64,000 bases of DNA. It comes from Tianweitania sp. UT-5YL-CI-8. Its GTDB lineage: Bacteria; Pseudomonadota; Alphaproteobacteria; Rhizobiales; Rhizobiaceae. The translations under genes and the position numbers were made by a program. Below the pieces are notes generated by a model. It saw only the letters and a program-made list of their open reading frames with translations. It was not told the origin of the DNA and did no database searches. This document shows, in pieces, positions 34,316 through 41,466 of this stretch. The stretch covers positions 1-64,000 of the forward strand of contig NZ_JASCRR010000014.1 in the NCBI RefSeq assembly GCF_030010215.1, given 5' to 3'. The number at the start of each line of letters is the position of its first letter. Position 1 is the first letter of the stretch.

Positions 34316-34799
34316 CGCAACGCTCTTTCATGGACTACCAGACCTAATTCGACGGCGCGCAATGTGTTCCCTGCACGGGTCGATCTCATGCCGGCGGCAG
34401 ACCGCCAGAAGCGCATCGCTTTTCTTTGATCTGCGCCCGCCGTTGACCACGAAGCCCAGGTCTTTGAGGAAGCCTTCTACCGGGCTACAAAGTGAGCCCC
34501 CCGCCCGACCCAATTCATTGTCCGCATGATCGGCCTCGACTGATCAGCAGGTAAACGTCTTGGCCAGGCGTAGGTGCCTCGATAAGAATGTAGAGATGCG
34601 TCAGGAGAAGGAAGATATTCCTGCGCGAGCGCTCTTGCACATGCGGGTTGGGACGCCCATATGGGGGTTGTATTGATAATTCGGCCGATCAATTCGGGCC
34701 TTGCGATTTTCGCTTTTGCTGCGTCTATCTCCAAAATTTGATATGAAGGGTTTGGCTTCGCAGCCCGACTGAGCAGCAACTGACACAAGGAATACGCAT
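34316..34799. other. Intergenic region upstream of cspA
   Basis: The left half (34330-34510) has short minus-strand frames without recognisable motifs. The right half, from about 34640, is AT-richer and is the likely promoter and long leader of cspA. TTGATA at 34674 is a possible -35, with no clear -10. AAGGA (34789-34793) is the ribosome binding site. Confidence 0.45.
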
Positions 34800-35012
34800 A
34801 TGGCGACTGGAACCGTGAAGTGGTTCAACAGCACCAAGGGTTTTGGATTCATTCAGCCCGACAATGGTGGTCAGGACGTTTTCGTCCACATCTCCGCTGT
34901 TGAGCGCGCGGGTCTTTCGACCCTCGTTGATGGCCAGAAGATCAATTTTGAGATCGAGCAGGACCGCCGTACCGGCAAGTCCTCTGCAGGCAATCTCAGC
35001 AAAGCAGGCTGA
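34800..35012 (+). CDS. cspA: Cold shock protein, CspA family
   Basis: A 70-residue single cold-shock domain. [20 protein letters not shown] contains both the aromatic-rich start and RNP-1 (KGFGFI), and DVFVHISAV is RNP-2. [20 protein letters not shown] completes the OB fold. It binds single-stranded RNA and DNA and melts mRNA structure, acting as an anti-terminator or RNA chaperone in the cytosol. AAGGA stands seven bases before ATG 34800. The gene is followed by a run of hairpins and a terminator (35023-35202). Confidence 0.96.
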   Translation: MATGTVKWFNSTKGFGFIQPDNGGQDVFVHISAVERAGLSTLVDGQKINFEIEQDRRTGKSSAGNLSKAG

Positions 35013-35022
35013 TTGTTCTCGC

Positions 35023-35154
35023 GCGCCCCGGCAAGAACCGGAAGGCGCGGCAAGTCACGGATGTACTGGCGGTCGCTCAATAAGAGCGCGCGAAACATGG
35101 TTCAATCGGAAGGCCCGGGCAGCGGATTGCTGCAAGCCTTCAGGAAAACCATGT
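35023..35154 (+). ncRNA. Structured RNA in the cspA 3' region, candidate small RNA
   Basis: Two strong foldable units lie between the cspA stop and its terminator. The first pairs CGCGCCCCGG (35023-35032) with CCGG-AA-GGCGCG (35039-35050). The second is a nested hairpin: ACATGGTT (35095-35102) with AACCATGT (35147-35154), inside it GAAGGC (35109-35114) with GCCTTC (35136-35141), and at the tip GCAGC (35119-35123) with GCTGC (35129-35133). All stems are exact. This may be the long 3' untranslated region of cspA, or a small RNA that ends at the terminator at 35177. I know no family name for it. Confidence 0.5.
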
Positions 35155-35176
35155 GATACCAGACTGTTTGCGATGG

Positions 35177-35202
35177 AAGGCGGGGTTGCACCCCGCCTTT
35201 TT
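35177..35202 (+). terminator. Rho-independent terminator after cspA
   Basis: AAGGCGGGG (35177-35185), loop TTGCA, CCCCGCCTT (35191-35199) continuing into TTTTT. A perfect 9 bp GC-rich stem with a T run. It ends the cspA transcript or a small RNA in its 3' region. Confidence 0.9.
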
Positions 35203-35246
35203 GCGTTCCGATGGAAGCTACACCCCGTAGTGGTCTCGCGGCCCGT

Positions 35247-35618
35247 TTAACCGCGCGGAGGAAGCTGCTGAACGGACCATGTATTGCCGTCGGGATCGCT
35301 GAAGAAGACGAATCTGCCCCATGGAAAATCCTGCACATGGCTGACTTCAACGCCGCGACCGGCGAGATGGGCATGCGCGTCTTCGATGTTTGACACGACG
35401 AGTTGCAAGCCACGCATCGATCCCGGGCTGCTGTCGGCGATGCCTCTGCCAATGGCGATCGAACAGGCCGAGCCGGGCGGCGTCATTTGCACGAAACGGA
35501 TCTCGTCGCTCACTGTATGATCATGATCGAGGTGAAAGCCCACCTTCTCGACATAGAAGGCGATCGCGCGATCAATATCCGTAACAGGTACAGGCACCAA
35601 TTCAAGTTTCCAATCCAC
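35247..35618 (-). CDS. VOC family protein (glyoxalase/bleomycin resistance type)
   Basis: A 123-residue single-module VOC protein. DWKLELVPVPVTDIDRAIAF opens the fold, FHLDHDHTVSDEIRFVQMTP lies in the middle, and FVFFSDPDGNTWSVQQLP closes it. I chose GTG 35618, which has AGGAAGG at good distance and places the first strand at the N-terminus; an in-frame ATG at 35669 adds 17 unconserved residues. Members bind metals and act as small-molecule lyases or isomerases, or sequester antibiotics. Nothing nearby defines a substrate. Confidence 0.85.
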   Translation of the reverse strand: MDWKLELVPVPVTDIDRAIAFYVEKVGFHLDHDHTVSDEIRFVQMTPPGSACSIAIGRGIADSSPGSMRGLQLVVSNIEDAHAHLAGRGVEVSHVQDFPWGRFVFFSDPDGNTWSVQQLPPRG

Positions 35619-35670
35619 AGCAAAGCCTTCCTGAGGCGGCGAATCGAGGCCGAGGCCATCGCCACTCACT

Positions 35671-36108
35671 TCAAAGATTGATCAAGGCGATTCCGAGTTC
35701 CGGCCTTCTCCGGCGGTGGAGATGAGCGGGGGTTTCCGTCACCATCACTTCCAGTGTCGGACGAACGATTCCATCGAGCAGATGTCCGCCGCGGGTGGAG
35801 CCATCGGAAAGGCCGAGCACTGCATGAAGATGCAGGCTCGGTTTGCCGTCATCTCCGACAGCGATATCGCCGATTGCGCTGAGAACCTCGCACTGCTCGG
35901 CGACGGGGATCTCGCGATAGGTTTTGGTCTCAAAATCGAACCATCCGACGGTCGCACGCTCGAACGCGCCGATGGCAGTCACCGCTGCGGCGGTCACCTT
36001 TTCCGACGCGGCGAAATCGGAGATCGACTTGAAAGCTTCGTCATCGGGATCGAGAACAACGACGAATATTCGCCCGGTTTCGCTTTCGCTAAGCAGCTTC
36101 GATTTCAT
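35671..36108 (-). CDS. PPC/DUF296 domain protein
   Basis: A 145-residue protein matching the PPC (DUF296) domain: GRIFVVVLDPDDEAFKSISD opens it, VTAAAVTAIGAFERATVGWF is the core and LHLHAVLGLSDGSTRGGHLL is the metal-binding or trimer segment with the conserved H-x-H and GGHL. I chose ATG 36108; the in-frame extension upstream to 36441 is a shadow of the next gene. Stand-alone bacterial PPC proteins are trimeric and of unknown function. It sits 62 bases before the small VOC gene on the same strand. Confidence 0.85.
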   Translation of the reverse strand: MKSKLLSESETGRIFVVVLDPDDEAFKSISDFAASEKVTAAAVTAIGAFERATVGWFDFETKTYREIPVAEQCEVLSAIGDIAVGDDGKPSLHLHAVLGLSDGSTRGGHLLDGIVRPTLEVMVTETPAHLHRRRRPELGIALINL

Positions 36109-36127
36109 TGGCTTGCCCGGCCGGCGA

Positions 36128-36448
36128 TCAGGAATGCGAGTGGTGCTCGGCGTTCCTCTTGCGCGTTGCCGCTGCCTTCTTCGCGGATGCCGATCGCTCG
36201 GCAGCGGATCGGGAAGCGGCTGCCTTGCCGCCTTTCTCACCGCCCCTGTGTGCGGCGGGATTGCCTGTGTGCTTGCCCTGACCTGAGCCGCCGGCCTTCT
36301 TTCCGCCGCCATCATCCTTGTTGACGGTCGCCCACGCCCGACGCTCCGCTTCGTTTTCGGAGACGCCGCGCTTCTCGTAACCTTCAGCGATGTGATCGGC
36401 CTTGCGTTCCTGCTTGTCGGTGTACTTCGACTTGTCTCCACGTGGCAT
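36128..36448 (-). CDS. Small basic protein, 'plasmid stabilisation'-type (KGG-like repeats)
   Basis: A 106-residue highly charged protein beginning MPRGDKSKYTDKQERKADHI, then GYEKRGVSENEAERRAWATV and a lysine, glycine and alanine-rich tail (GGEKGGKAAASRSAAERSAS). The first half is a well-known small conserved region often labelled plasmid stabilisation protein, though its function is unproven. The tail resembles histone-like nucleic acid binding tails. CAGGAGGAAG stands right before ATG 36448. A longer in-frame reading to 36553 comes from an upstream hydrolase remnant and is not part of it. Confidence 0.8.
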   Translation of the reverse strand: MPRGDKSKYTDKQERKADHIAEGYEKRGVSENEAERRAWATVNKDDGGGKKAGGSGQGKHTGNPAAHRGGEKGGKAAASRSAAERSASAKKAAATRKRNAEHHSHS

Positions 36449-36469
36449 ATCTTCCTCCTGTGCTTTCAT

Positions 36470-36639
36470 GAAACACAAAAACGGGGGTAACGCCGTCGGG
36501 TTCCGATGGCCGGATTTGGCAAGTTCAGGCGTGACCTTGTCCCAACAGCGCACATCGTCGGGCCAGCCATGGACCAGTTTGATCGGCTTTCCCTGCGGAT
36601 TGCCCGCCTTTGGGTATGCGAGATTGAGATATGGCGTTT
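36470..36639 (-). pseudogene. Alpha/beta hydrolase N-terminal remnant
   Basis: On the minus strand an open stretch reads NPQGKPIKLVHGWPDDVRCW followed by DKVTPELAKSGHR. LVHGWPDD is the oxyanion-hole segment of epoxide hydrolase-like alpha/beta hydrolases. It has no start codon in place and breaks off after SGHR, where unrelated sequence leads in frame to the next gene. Only about 45 residues of a normal 280-residue protein remain, so this is debris of a deleted gene. Confidence 0.6.
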
Positions 36640-37093
36640 TTAGATGTATTTCGTCATCAGCGTGAAACCAACTTCGTTCGACACGCGTCTAGATGTCTGC
36701 TCGATGGTTGACGGAGCAGTACTGACCGCGGCCTTATGCCCGTTGGGCACACGATTGACTTCGCGATTCCTGAGACAACTTCGATCGAGATGTTGGTTCC
36801 TGCGATTGATCTCAACCACAAGGTCCATGGAAGACGTCTTCCGGCCCGCTTGGGACCAATAGAACGACATGGATCCAGCACGGCGAGGACGATCTGTGGC
36901 AGCCGAGCGCACATCTGCTAGGTCGATCGCGGCCTGACGGGGAGTATCCAGTGGCCAAGACCCACGCGGCCTCTGCAAAGGGATCAAAACTTTCGCCTAT
37001 TCCTCGCGCAAAGTGGGCGAAGCCCACTTCTCCCACATAGTCCCGACTCTCCTTCTCCCGGACTGTGAAGATTCCGAATCCAAAGGCTTTCCA
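36640..37093. other. Stretch without recognisable gene
   Basis: About 450 bases with frames up to 115 residues on the minus strand, none carrying a motif I recognise. The gene order on both sides is broken (hydrolase remnant left, damaged ArsR gene right), so this is probably degraded sequence. Confidence 0.4.
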
Positions 37094-37373
37094 ATGTCCA
37101 ATGTTGCGAAGGATCTTGTTCCAGCATCTTCACGGCTCGTCGGCTTCCTGGCGATGAAGTCCGCGATGTCATCAATCGCCTGATGAAAAGTCCAGCGCCG
37201 GTCAAAGAACTAGCTGAGCCCTTCAGCATGGGACTCCCGGCTTTTCTGAAACATCTGCGGGTACTTGAGGACAGCGGATTGATTGCGACGGAGAAAACCG
37301 GCCGCATCCGTACTTGCCGGGTGAGGGTCGAGTGTCTGGCAGAGGCCGAATCCTGGCTGTTTGAGCAACGCAC

Positions 37374-38742
37374 AGGTGACGTCCCGGGACGTGGTGTAGC
37401 TGGGTAGCGCGGTGGTCATCGGCGCTTTCCGGTGGGGTCTGGTTGTCGAAGCCAACCTTTCTGGAGAGATCACCGATGACCGACGACATGATGAACCTGC
37501 GCGCGCTGGTGGAGAAGAGCGCGGATGCCGATCTCCTGCGCGAGATGATCGGCTTTGCCGCCGAAAAGCTGATGGAGATGGAGGTGGGCGCGGCCACGGG
37601 TGCTGCCTGGGGCGAGAAGTCGCCGCTCCGGACGGCCCAGCGCAACGGCTACCGCGACCGGGACTGGGAGACGCGGGCCGGCACCGTCGAGCTGCGCATC
37701 CCGAAGCTGAGGAAGGGCTCCTACTTCCCGGGCTTCCTGGAGCCGCGCCGCATGGCCGAGAAGGCGCTGACTGCCGTCATCCAGGAAGCCTATGTCCAGG
37801 GCATCTCGACGCGCTCGGTCGACGATCTCGTCAAGGCGATGGGCATGTCGGGCATCTCCAAGAGTCAGGTCAGCCGCCTCTGCGAAGAGATCGACGGCAA
37901 GGTGAAGGCCTTCCTCGAACGGCCGATCGAGGGTGATTGGCCTTACCTGTGGATCGACGCGACCTACCTCAAGGTGCGTCGCGGCGGGCGGATCGTCTCC
38001 GTCGCGGTGATCATCGCGGTCGGCGTCAACAGCGATGGCCGGCGCGAGGTGCTGGGCATGGAGATCGGCACGTCAGAGGCCGAGCCGATCTGGACCGAGT
38101 TCCTGCGCAAGCTGACCCGCCGAGGCCTGCGCGGCGTGAAGCTGGTCGTGTCCGACGCCCATGAAGGCCTCAAGGCCGCCGTCACCAAGGTTCTCTCGGC
38201 CACCTGGCAACGCTGCCGCGTCCACTTCATGAGGAACGTGCTGGCCCATGCCGGCAAGAGCGGTCGGCGCGTCGTCTCCGCCTTCATCGCCACCGCCTTC
38301 GCCCAGGAGACACCGGAGGCCGCCAGCGCCCAGTGGCGGGCCGTCGCCGACCAGATCCGGCCGAAGGTGCCCAAGCTCGCCGCGATCCTCGACGACGCCG
38401 AACCGGACGTGCTCGCCTACATGACCTTCCCGAAGGAGCACAGGGCGAAGCTGCACTCGACCAATCCGATCGAGCGGCTCAACGGCGAGATCAAGCGGCG
38501 CACCGACGTGGTCGGCATCTTCCCGAATGATGACGCCATCGTCCGCCTCGTCGGCGCATTGCTACTCGAACAGAACGACGAATGGTCCGTCCAGCGCGCC
38601 CGCTACATGACGCTGGAAAGCGTCGGCCAGTTGAGCGATGATCCCCTCATCAGCCTGCCAGCAGTGGCGCGCTGATCAACCCGGCAATGCCGGACAGCAC
38701 GGCGACCAATGCCGCCAGCTACACCACGCGGCGGGACACCAT
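37374..38742. mobile_element. IS256-family insertion sequence
   Basis: A 1.37 kb element. Its ends share CGTGGTGTAGCTGG and GGTG(AC)TCCCG in inverted orientation (left 37375-37403, right 38715-38741). It is flanked by an 8 bp direct repeat, CAACGCAC, at 37366-37373 and 38743-38750, the duplication length expected of IS256. It carries one transposase gene and interrupts an ArsR gene. The clean duplication says the insertion is recent and has not recombined. Confidence 0.88.
37476..38675 (+). CDS. IS256-family transposase (Mutator-like)
   Basis: A 399-residue mutator-type transposase. [14 protein letters not shown]-type sequence is present as [14 protein letters not shown] with the first catalytic aspartate, [16 protein letters not shown] holds the second with [11 protein letters not shown] after it (the C-x2-H signature), and the catalytic glutamate lies in [21 protein letters not shown] chose ATG 37476 ([14 protein letters not shown]) with GGAGAG upstream. 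The frame is intact, so the element is probably active. Confidence 0.95.
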   Translation: MTDDMMNLRALVEKSADADLLREMIGFAAEKLMEMEVGAATGAAWGEKSPLRTAQRNGYRDRDWETRAGTVELRIPKLRKGSYFPGFLEPRRMAEKALTAVIQEAYVQGISTRSVDDLVKAMGMSGISKSQVSRLCEEIDGKVKAFLERPIEGDWPYLWIDATYLKVRRGGRIVSVAVIIAVGVNSDGRREVLGMEIGTSEAEPIWTEFLRKLTRRGLRGVKLVVSDAHEGLKAAVTKVLSATWQRCRVHFMRNVLAHAGKSGRRVVSAFIATAFAQETPEAASAQWRAVADQIRPKVPKLAAILDDAEPDVLAYMTFPKEHRAKLHSTNPIERLNGEIKRRTDVVGIFPNDDAIVRLVGALLLEQNDEWSVQRARYMTLESVGQLSDDPLISLPAVAR

Positions 38743-38815
38743 CAACGCACGCTTTGGCAGGCGAGGACGGATCGTCTTGCCAACTATGTTGAAATCCAAA
38801 TGTCAGGGAATGAAA

Positions 38816-39286
38816 ATGCCGACTGAAAACTCCGAACTGACGATATCGCGCATCATCAACGCCTCGCCAGCTTCCGTCTGGAAGGCATGGAGCATGCCAG
38901 AGCATCTTGCGAAATGGTGGATACCCGATCCCATTGAATGCAAGGTCGTCAAGCTGGACTTACGGCCGGGCGGCGGCTTCGAGACGCTGATGCGCGAGGG
39001 CGGCGGCGAATTTAAGCCGCATGTCGAAGCCTGCTTTCTGGACGTAGTGCCAAAGCATCGGATGGTATGGACCACGACCTTGGCAGAGGGCTGGCAACCC
39101 ACCGAGCCTTGGTTGGCGTTGACTGCGATCATCACATTCGAGGCGGAGGGAAAAGGCACTCGGTATTCGTCCCGTGTGCTGCATAAAAGTCCTGATGATA
39201 GTCGCAAACACGAGGAAATGGGGTTTCAAGAAGGCTGGGGCACAACGATTGACCAACTCGCGGCATTTGCTCAACGCTTGGAATGA
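38816..39286 (+). CDS. SRPBCC/AHSA1-family protein
   Basis: A 156-residue START-like fold protein: LTISRIINASPASVWKAWSM, then HLAKWWIPDPIECKVVKLDL and GGGFETLMREGG are the hallmarks of the Aha1-homologue (AHSA1) group, and LPAFAQ-like GWGTTIDQLAAFAQRL closes it. ATG 38816 has AGGGA seven bases upstream and overlaps the end of the split ArsR gene, the common ArsR-SRPBCC pair. The protein binds hydrophobic ligands in a deep cavity; function is unknown. With its repressor broken, expression may be constitutive. Confidence 0.88.
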   Translation: MPTENSELTISRIINASPASVWKAWSMPEHLAKWWIPDPIECKVVKLDLRPGGGFETLMREGGGEFKPHVEACFLDVVPKHRMVWTTTLAEGWQPTEPWLALTAIITFEAEGKGTRYSSRVLHKSPDDSRKHEEMGFQEGWGTTIDQLAAFAQRLE

Positions 39287-39506
39287 CGCCAAGAGGCCGA
39301 ACGATTGCCCCTAATGTAGCAAAAATCCTGCAGACCGTGTCAAACGTCCCGATCCACTGGATGTCAGCGCGGGCCTGCTCTTCATTTTGCAAATTTCGGC
39401 GTTGGGCTCCTGCTGGCGTCATTAAGGGTCGCGAAGGCGCGGTTAACAATTTAGGATTACAGCTGAGCTTGGTTTTGGAGGCTGTACCCTGTCCATTCGC
39501 AACATC

Positions 39507-40463
39507 GTGCGCCGCCTTATCGGCCGCCCGTCCGCCCCGGCGGGTGGGGCCAGTGAGGCGATTTTCCGCTCGATGGTCGAGCAGAGCGGCGATGTGATCT
39601 GTCATGTGCTGGATGGTCTCTTCACCTATGTTTCGCCCTCGGCTCGCGAAATATTCGGTTGGGAACCGGCCGCGATGATCGGCACGGATGGGCTGAGTTT
39701 GGTGTATGAGCCCGACCTGCCAATTCTTCAGGACGTACTTGCTCGCACCTCGGCCGGAGAACTGGGTCTAATCCGCCATCAGGTTCGGGTTATCTGCGGC
39801 GACGGATCGTTGAAGTGGGCTGAGACAAGCGCCCATTCGGAGCATGGGGAGACGGGAGAGACTCATACGATACTGGTCATTCGCGATATATCGGACCGCA
39901 AGTGCGTGGAGGAGGAGCTGGAGGAGCTCGCCCGGAAGGACGGGCTAACCGGCCTGGCAAACCGCCGCTCCTTCGATGAGATGCTCGAAAGAACGTGGCG
40001 CCAGACGCTGCGGCAGGGAGGGCAGATGGCTCTGCTGCTGTTGGACATCGATCACTTCAAACAGTTCAACGATGCCTACGGTCATCAAGGCGGTGACGAC
40101 TGCCTACGCACCGTGGCGGTCTGCGTTGGCAAATTTGCACGACGTCCCACTGATTTGGCCTGTCGCTATGGCGGTGAGGAGTTTGCCGTCATTCTGGGCG
40201 AGGTCGGGCCGAACGCGGCGGTCGAGGTCGCGGAGGAAATTCGGGCCGCAGTTGCGGGCCTGGGCATACCGCAGGAGACCAGTTCAAACGGATATCTGAC
40301 GGTCAGCATAGGCGTTGCCACCGCCGTCGCCCGGGTGGGCGGCTCCATCCGCATGCCTGAGAGCCTCCTTCAGGCGGCCGATCACGCCCTCTACAGAGCC
40401 AAGGTCGGAGGCCGAAACCGCGTCGAACGTACCGTCTTGATCGCACCAACGGAACAAAGTTAG
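39507..40463 (+). CDS. PAS-GGDEF diguanylate cyclase
   Basis: A protein of 318 residues from GTG 39507. A PAS domain (residues about 20-135, FRSMVEQSGDVICHVLDGLF to IRDISDRK) is followed by a GGDEF domain with DGLTGLANRRSFDE, LLLDIDHFKQFNDAYGHQGG and the active-site variant GGEEF in RYGGEEFAVILGE. No membrane segment or EAL domain is present, so it should make cyclic di-GMP in the cytosol. The best Shine-Dalgarno (GGAGG, 39477-39481) is seven bases before an in-frame CTG at 39489, not before the GTG, so the true start may be CTG, giving L(M)SIRNIVRR. An RxxD inhibitory site is not obvious. Confidence 0.92.
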   Translation: MRRLIGRPSAPAGGASEAIFRSMVEQSGDVICHVLDGLFTYVSPSAREIFGWEPAAMIGTDGLSLVYEPDLPILQDVLARTSAGELGLIRHQVRVICGDGSLKWAETSAHSEHGETGETHTILVIRDISDRKCVEEELEELARKDGLTGLANRRSFDEMLERTWRQTLRQGGQMALLLLDIDHFKQFNDAYGHQGGDDCLRTVAVCVGKFARRPTDLACRYGGEEFAVILGEVGPNAAVEVAEEIRAAVAGLGIPQETSSNGYLTVSIGVATAVARVGGSIRMPESLLQAADHALYRAKVGGRNRVERTVLIAPTEQS

Positions 40464-40646
40464 GTCTCGGGTGAGTGCGCTTGGCTACGCGAGGAGCCAG
40501 GGGCATACTGAACCCTGCATCGACTGATTTCGGGATCATGCTTTCGACCGATCTGACGGACGGACGCGCATGTTGCCGTCGTCCCGACCCTCGAAGAATG
40601 GGATTATTCGTGGACCTGGATGATCGAGGAACAGGGGATGGCTGAT

Positions 40647-41465
40647 TCACGGACGCTCGACAGCCTGCGTCATGCCAGTAATGCCGTCCAGCAATGTCTC
40701 ACGCGAAATCTCGCCCATGTGGACCCACTGGAGCATCCCGTCGCTGCCGATGAACAATGTCGCGGGCAGTCCCGGCACCGCATAATGACGACCGAACTCG
40801 CCCAATCCGTCGAGAACAATGTGATCCAGCTCAAGGTTCTCGGCGTTCAAATAGCGCTGGATGACCTGTGCGGCTTCGCCCTGATTCACGAAAATGAACC
40901 TGGCGTCGCTCGATCTCGCCGCGACGTCGGCCATCATCGGCATTTCGCGGCGGCAAGGCGGGCACCAACTCGCCCACAGGTTGACGACGAGCGGTTCGCC
41001 TTTGACATCATCTGGCCGGAAGGGTTCCCCGGCGAGCGTGCGGAAGATGTTCCCGCTTGGCAATGGGATGGCTGGTGCGCCGGCCGTGAGCTGAATGACG
41101 ACGACGGCGATAAAGGCCGCCGCCGCGGCCGGGAACGCTGACCATGGTGCGAGGCGTAGCGCATGCCGGAAGTAGAAGCCCGTGTAGGCAAGCGCCAGCG
41201 CAGCGCCAGCCCAGATGACGAAGCCGCCCTGCCAGAGGTAGATCATGCGCAGCGGCTCGGTGAGAAAGCTGTCCAGATGTTGGACCACATGGCCTGCGCG
41301 CGCTCCCATGATGAATGCGATGGTCGCGCCCCATGCCCATCGCGAGAAACGTCCGTCGACCTTGCGCGCCAGTATTTCACTTGCGAACAGGAACATGGCG
41401 ATGGCCAGGATCGCGGCAAAGCGATCCGGCGCAAAGACGAGAGGACCGATCGTGATGGCGTTCAT
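40647..41465 (-). CDS. Lgt-like membrane domain fused to TlpA thioredoxin domain (ScsD/TlpA-like)
   Basis: A 272-residue protein. The first 125 residues form about four membrane segments (FAAILAIAMFLFASEILARK, FVIWAGAALALAYTGFYF) resembling part of a prolipoprotein diacylglyceryl transferase. The rest is a TlpA-type thioredoxin domain with VVNLWASWCPPCRREMPMM, YAVPGLPATLFIGSDG and the cis-proline in GLPAT. The catalytic domain would face the periplasm. It starts two bases before the end of the DsbD gene and is the third gene of a minus-strand redox operon. The membrane part likely anchors the thioredoxin rather than modifies lipoproteins. Confidence 0.85.
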   Translation of the reverse strand: MNAITIGPLVFAPDRFAAILAIAMFLFASEILARKVDGRFSRWAWGATIAFIMGARAGHVVQHLDSFLTEPLRMIYLWQGGFVIWAGAALALAYTGFYFRHALRLAPWSAFPAAAAAFIAVVVIQLTAGAPAIPLPSGNIFRTLAGEPFRPDDVKGEPLVVNLWASWCPPCRREMPMMADVAARSSDARFIFVNQGEAAQVIQRYLNAENLELDHIVLDGLGEFGRHYAVPGLPATLFIGSDGMLQWVHMGEISRETLLDGITGMTQAVERP

Positions 41466-41466
41466 C

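Larger units (their letters stand above)
37094..38826 (+). pseudogene. ArsR-family regulator split by an IS256 element
   Basis: The 5' part contains RDVINRLMKSPAPVKELAEP and then FSMGLPAFLKHLRVLEDSGL, the winged helix of ArsR regulators, reaching WLFEQR at 37373. An IS256-type element follows (37374-38742). Joining the two sides at the 8 bp duplication CAACGCAC restores the frame as EQRTLWQARTDRLANYVEIQ, ending at TGA 38826, the expected ArsR tail. Upstream of DVINRL the frame is also damaged by small indels, since the usual FHALADPTRR stretch is scrambled. It normally represses the SRPBCC gene that overlaps its end. Confidence 0.75.
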
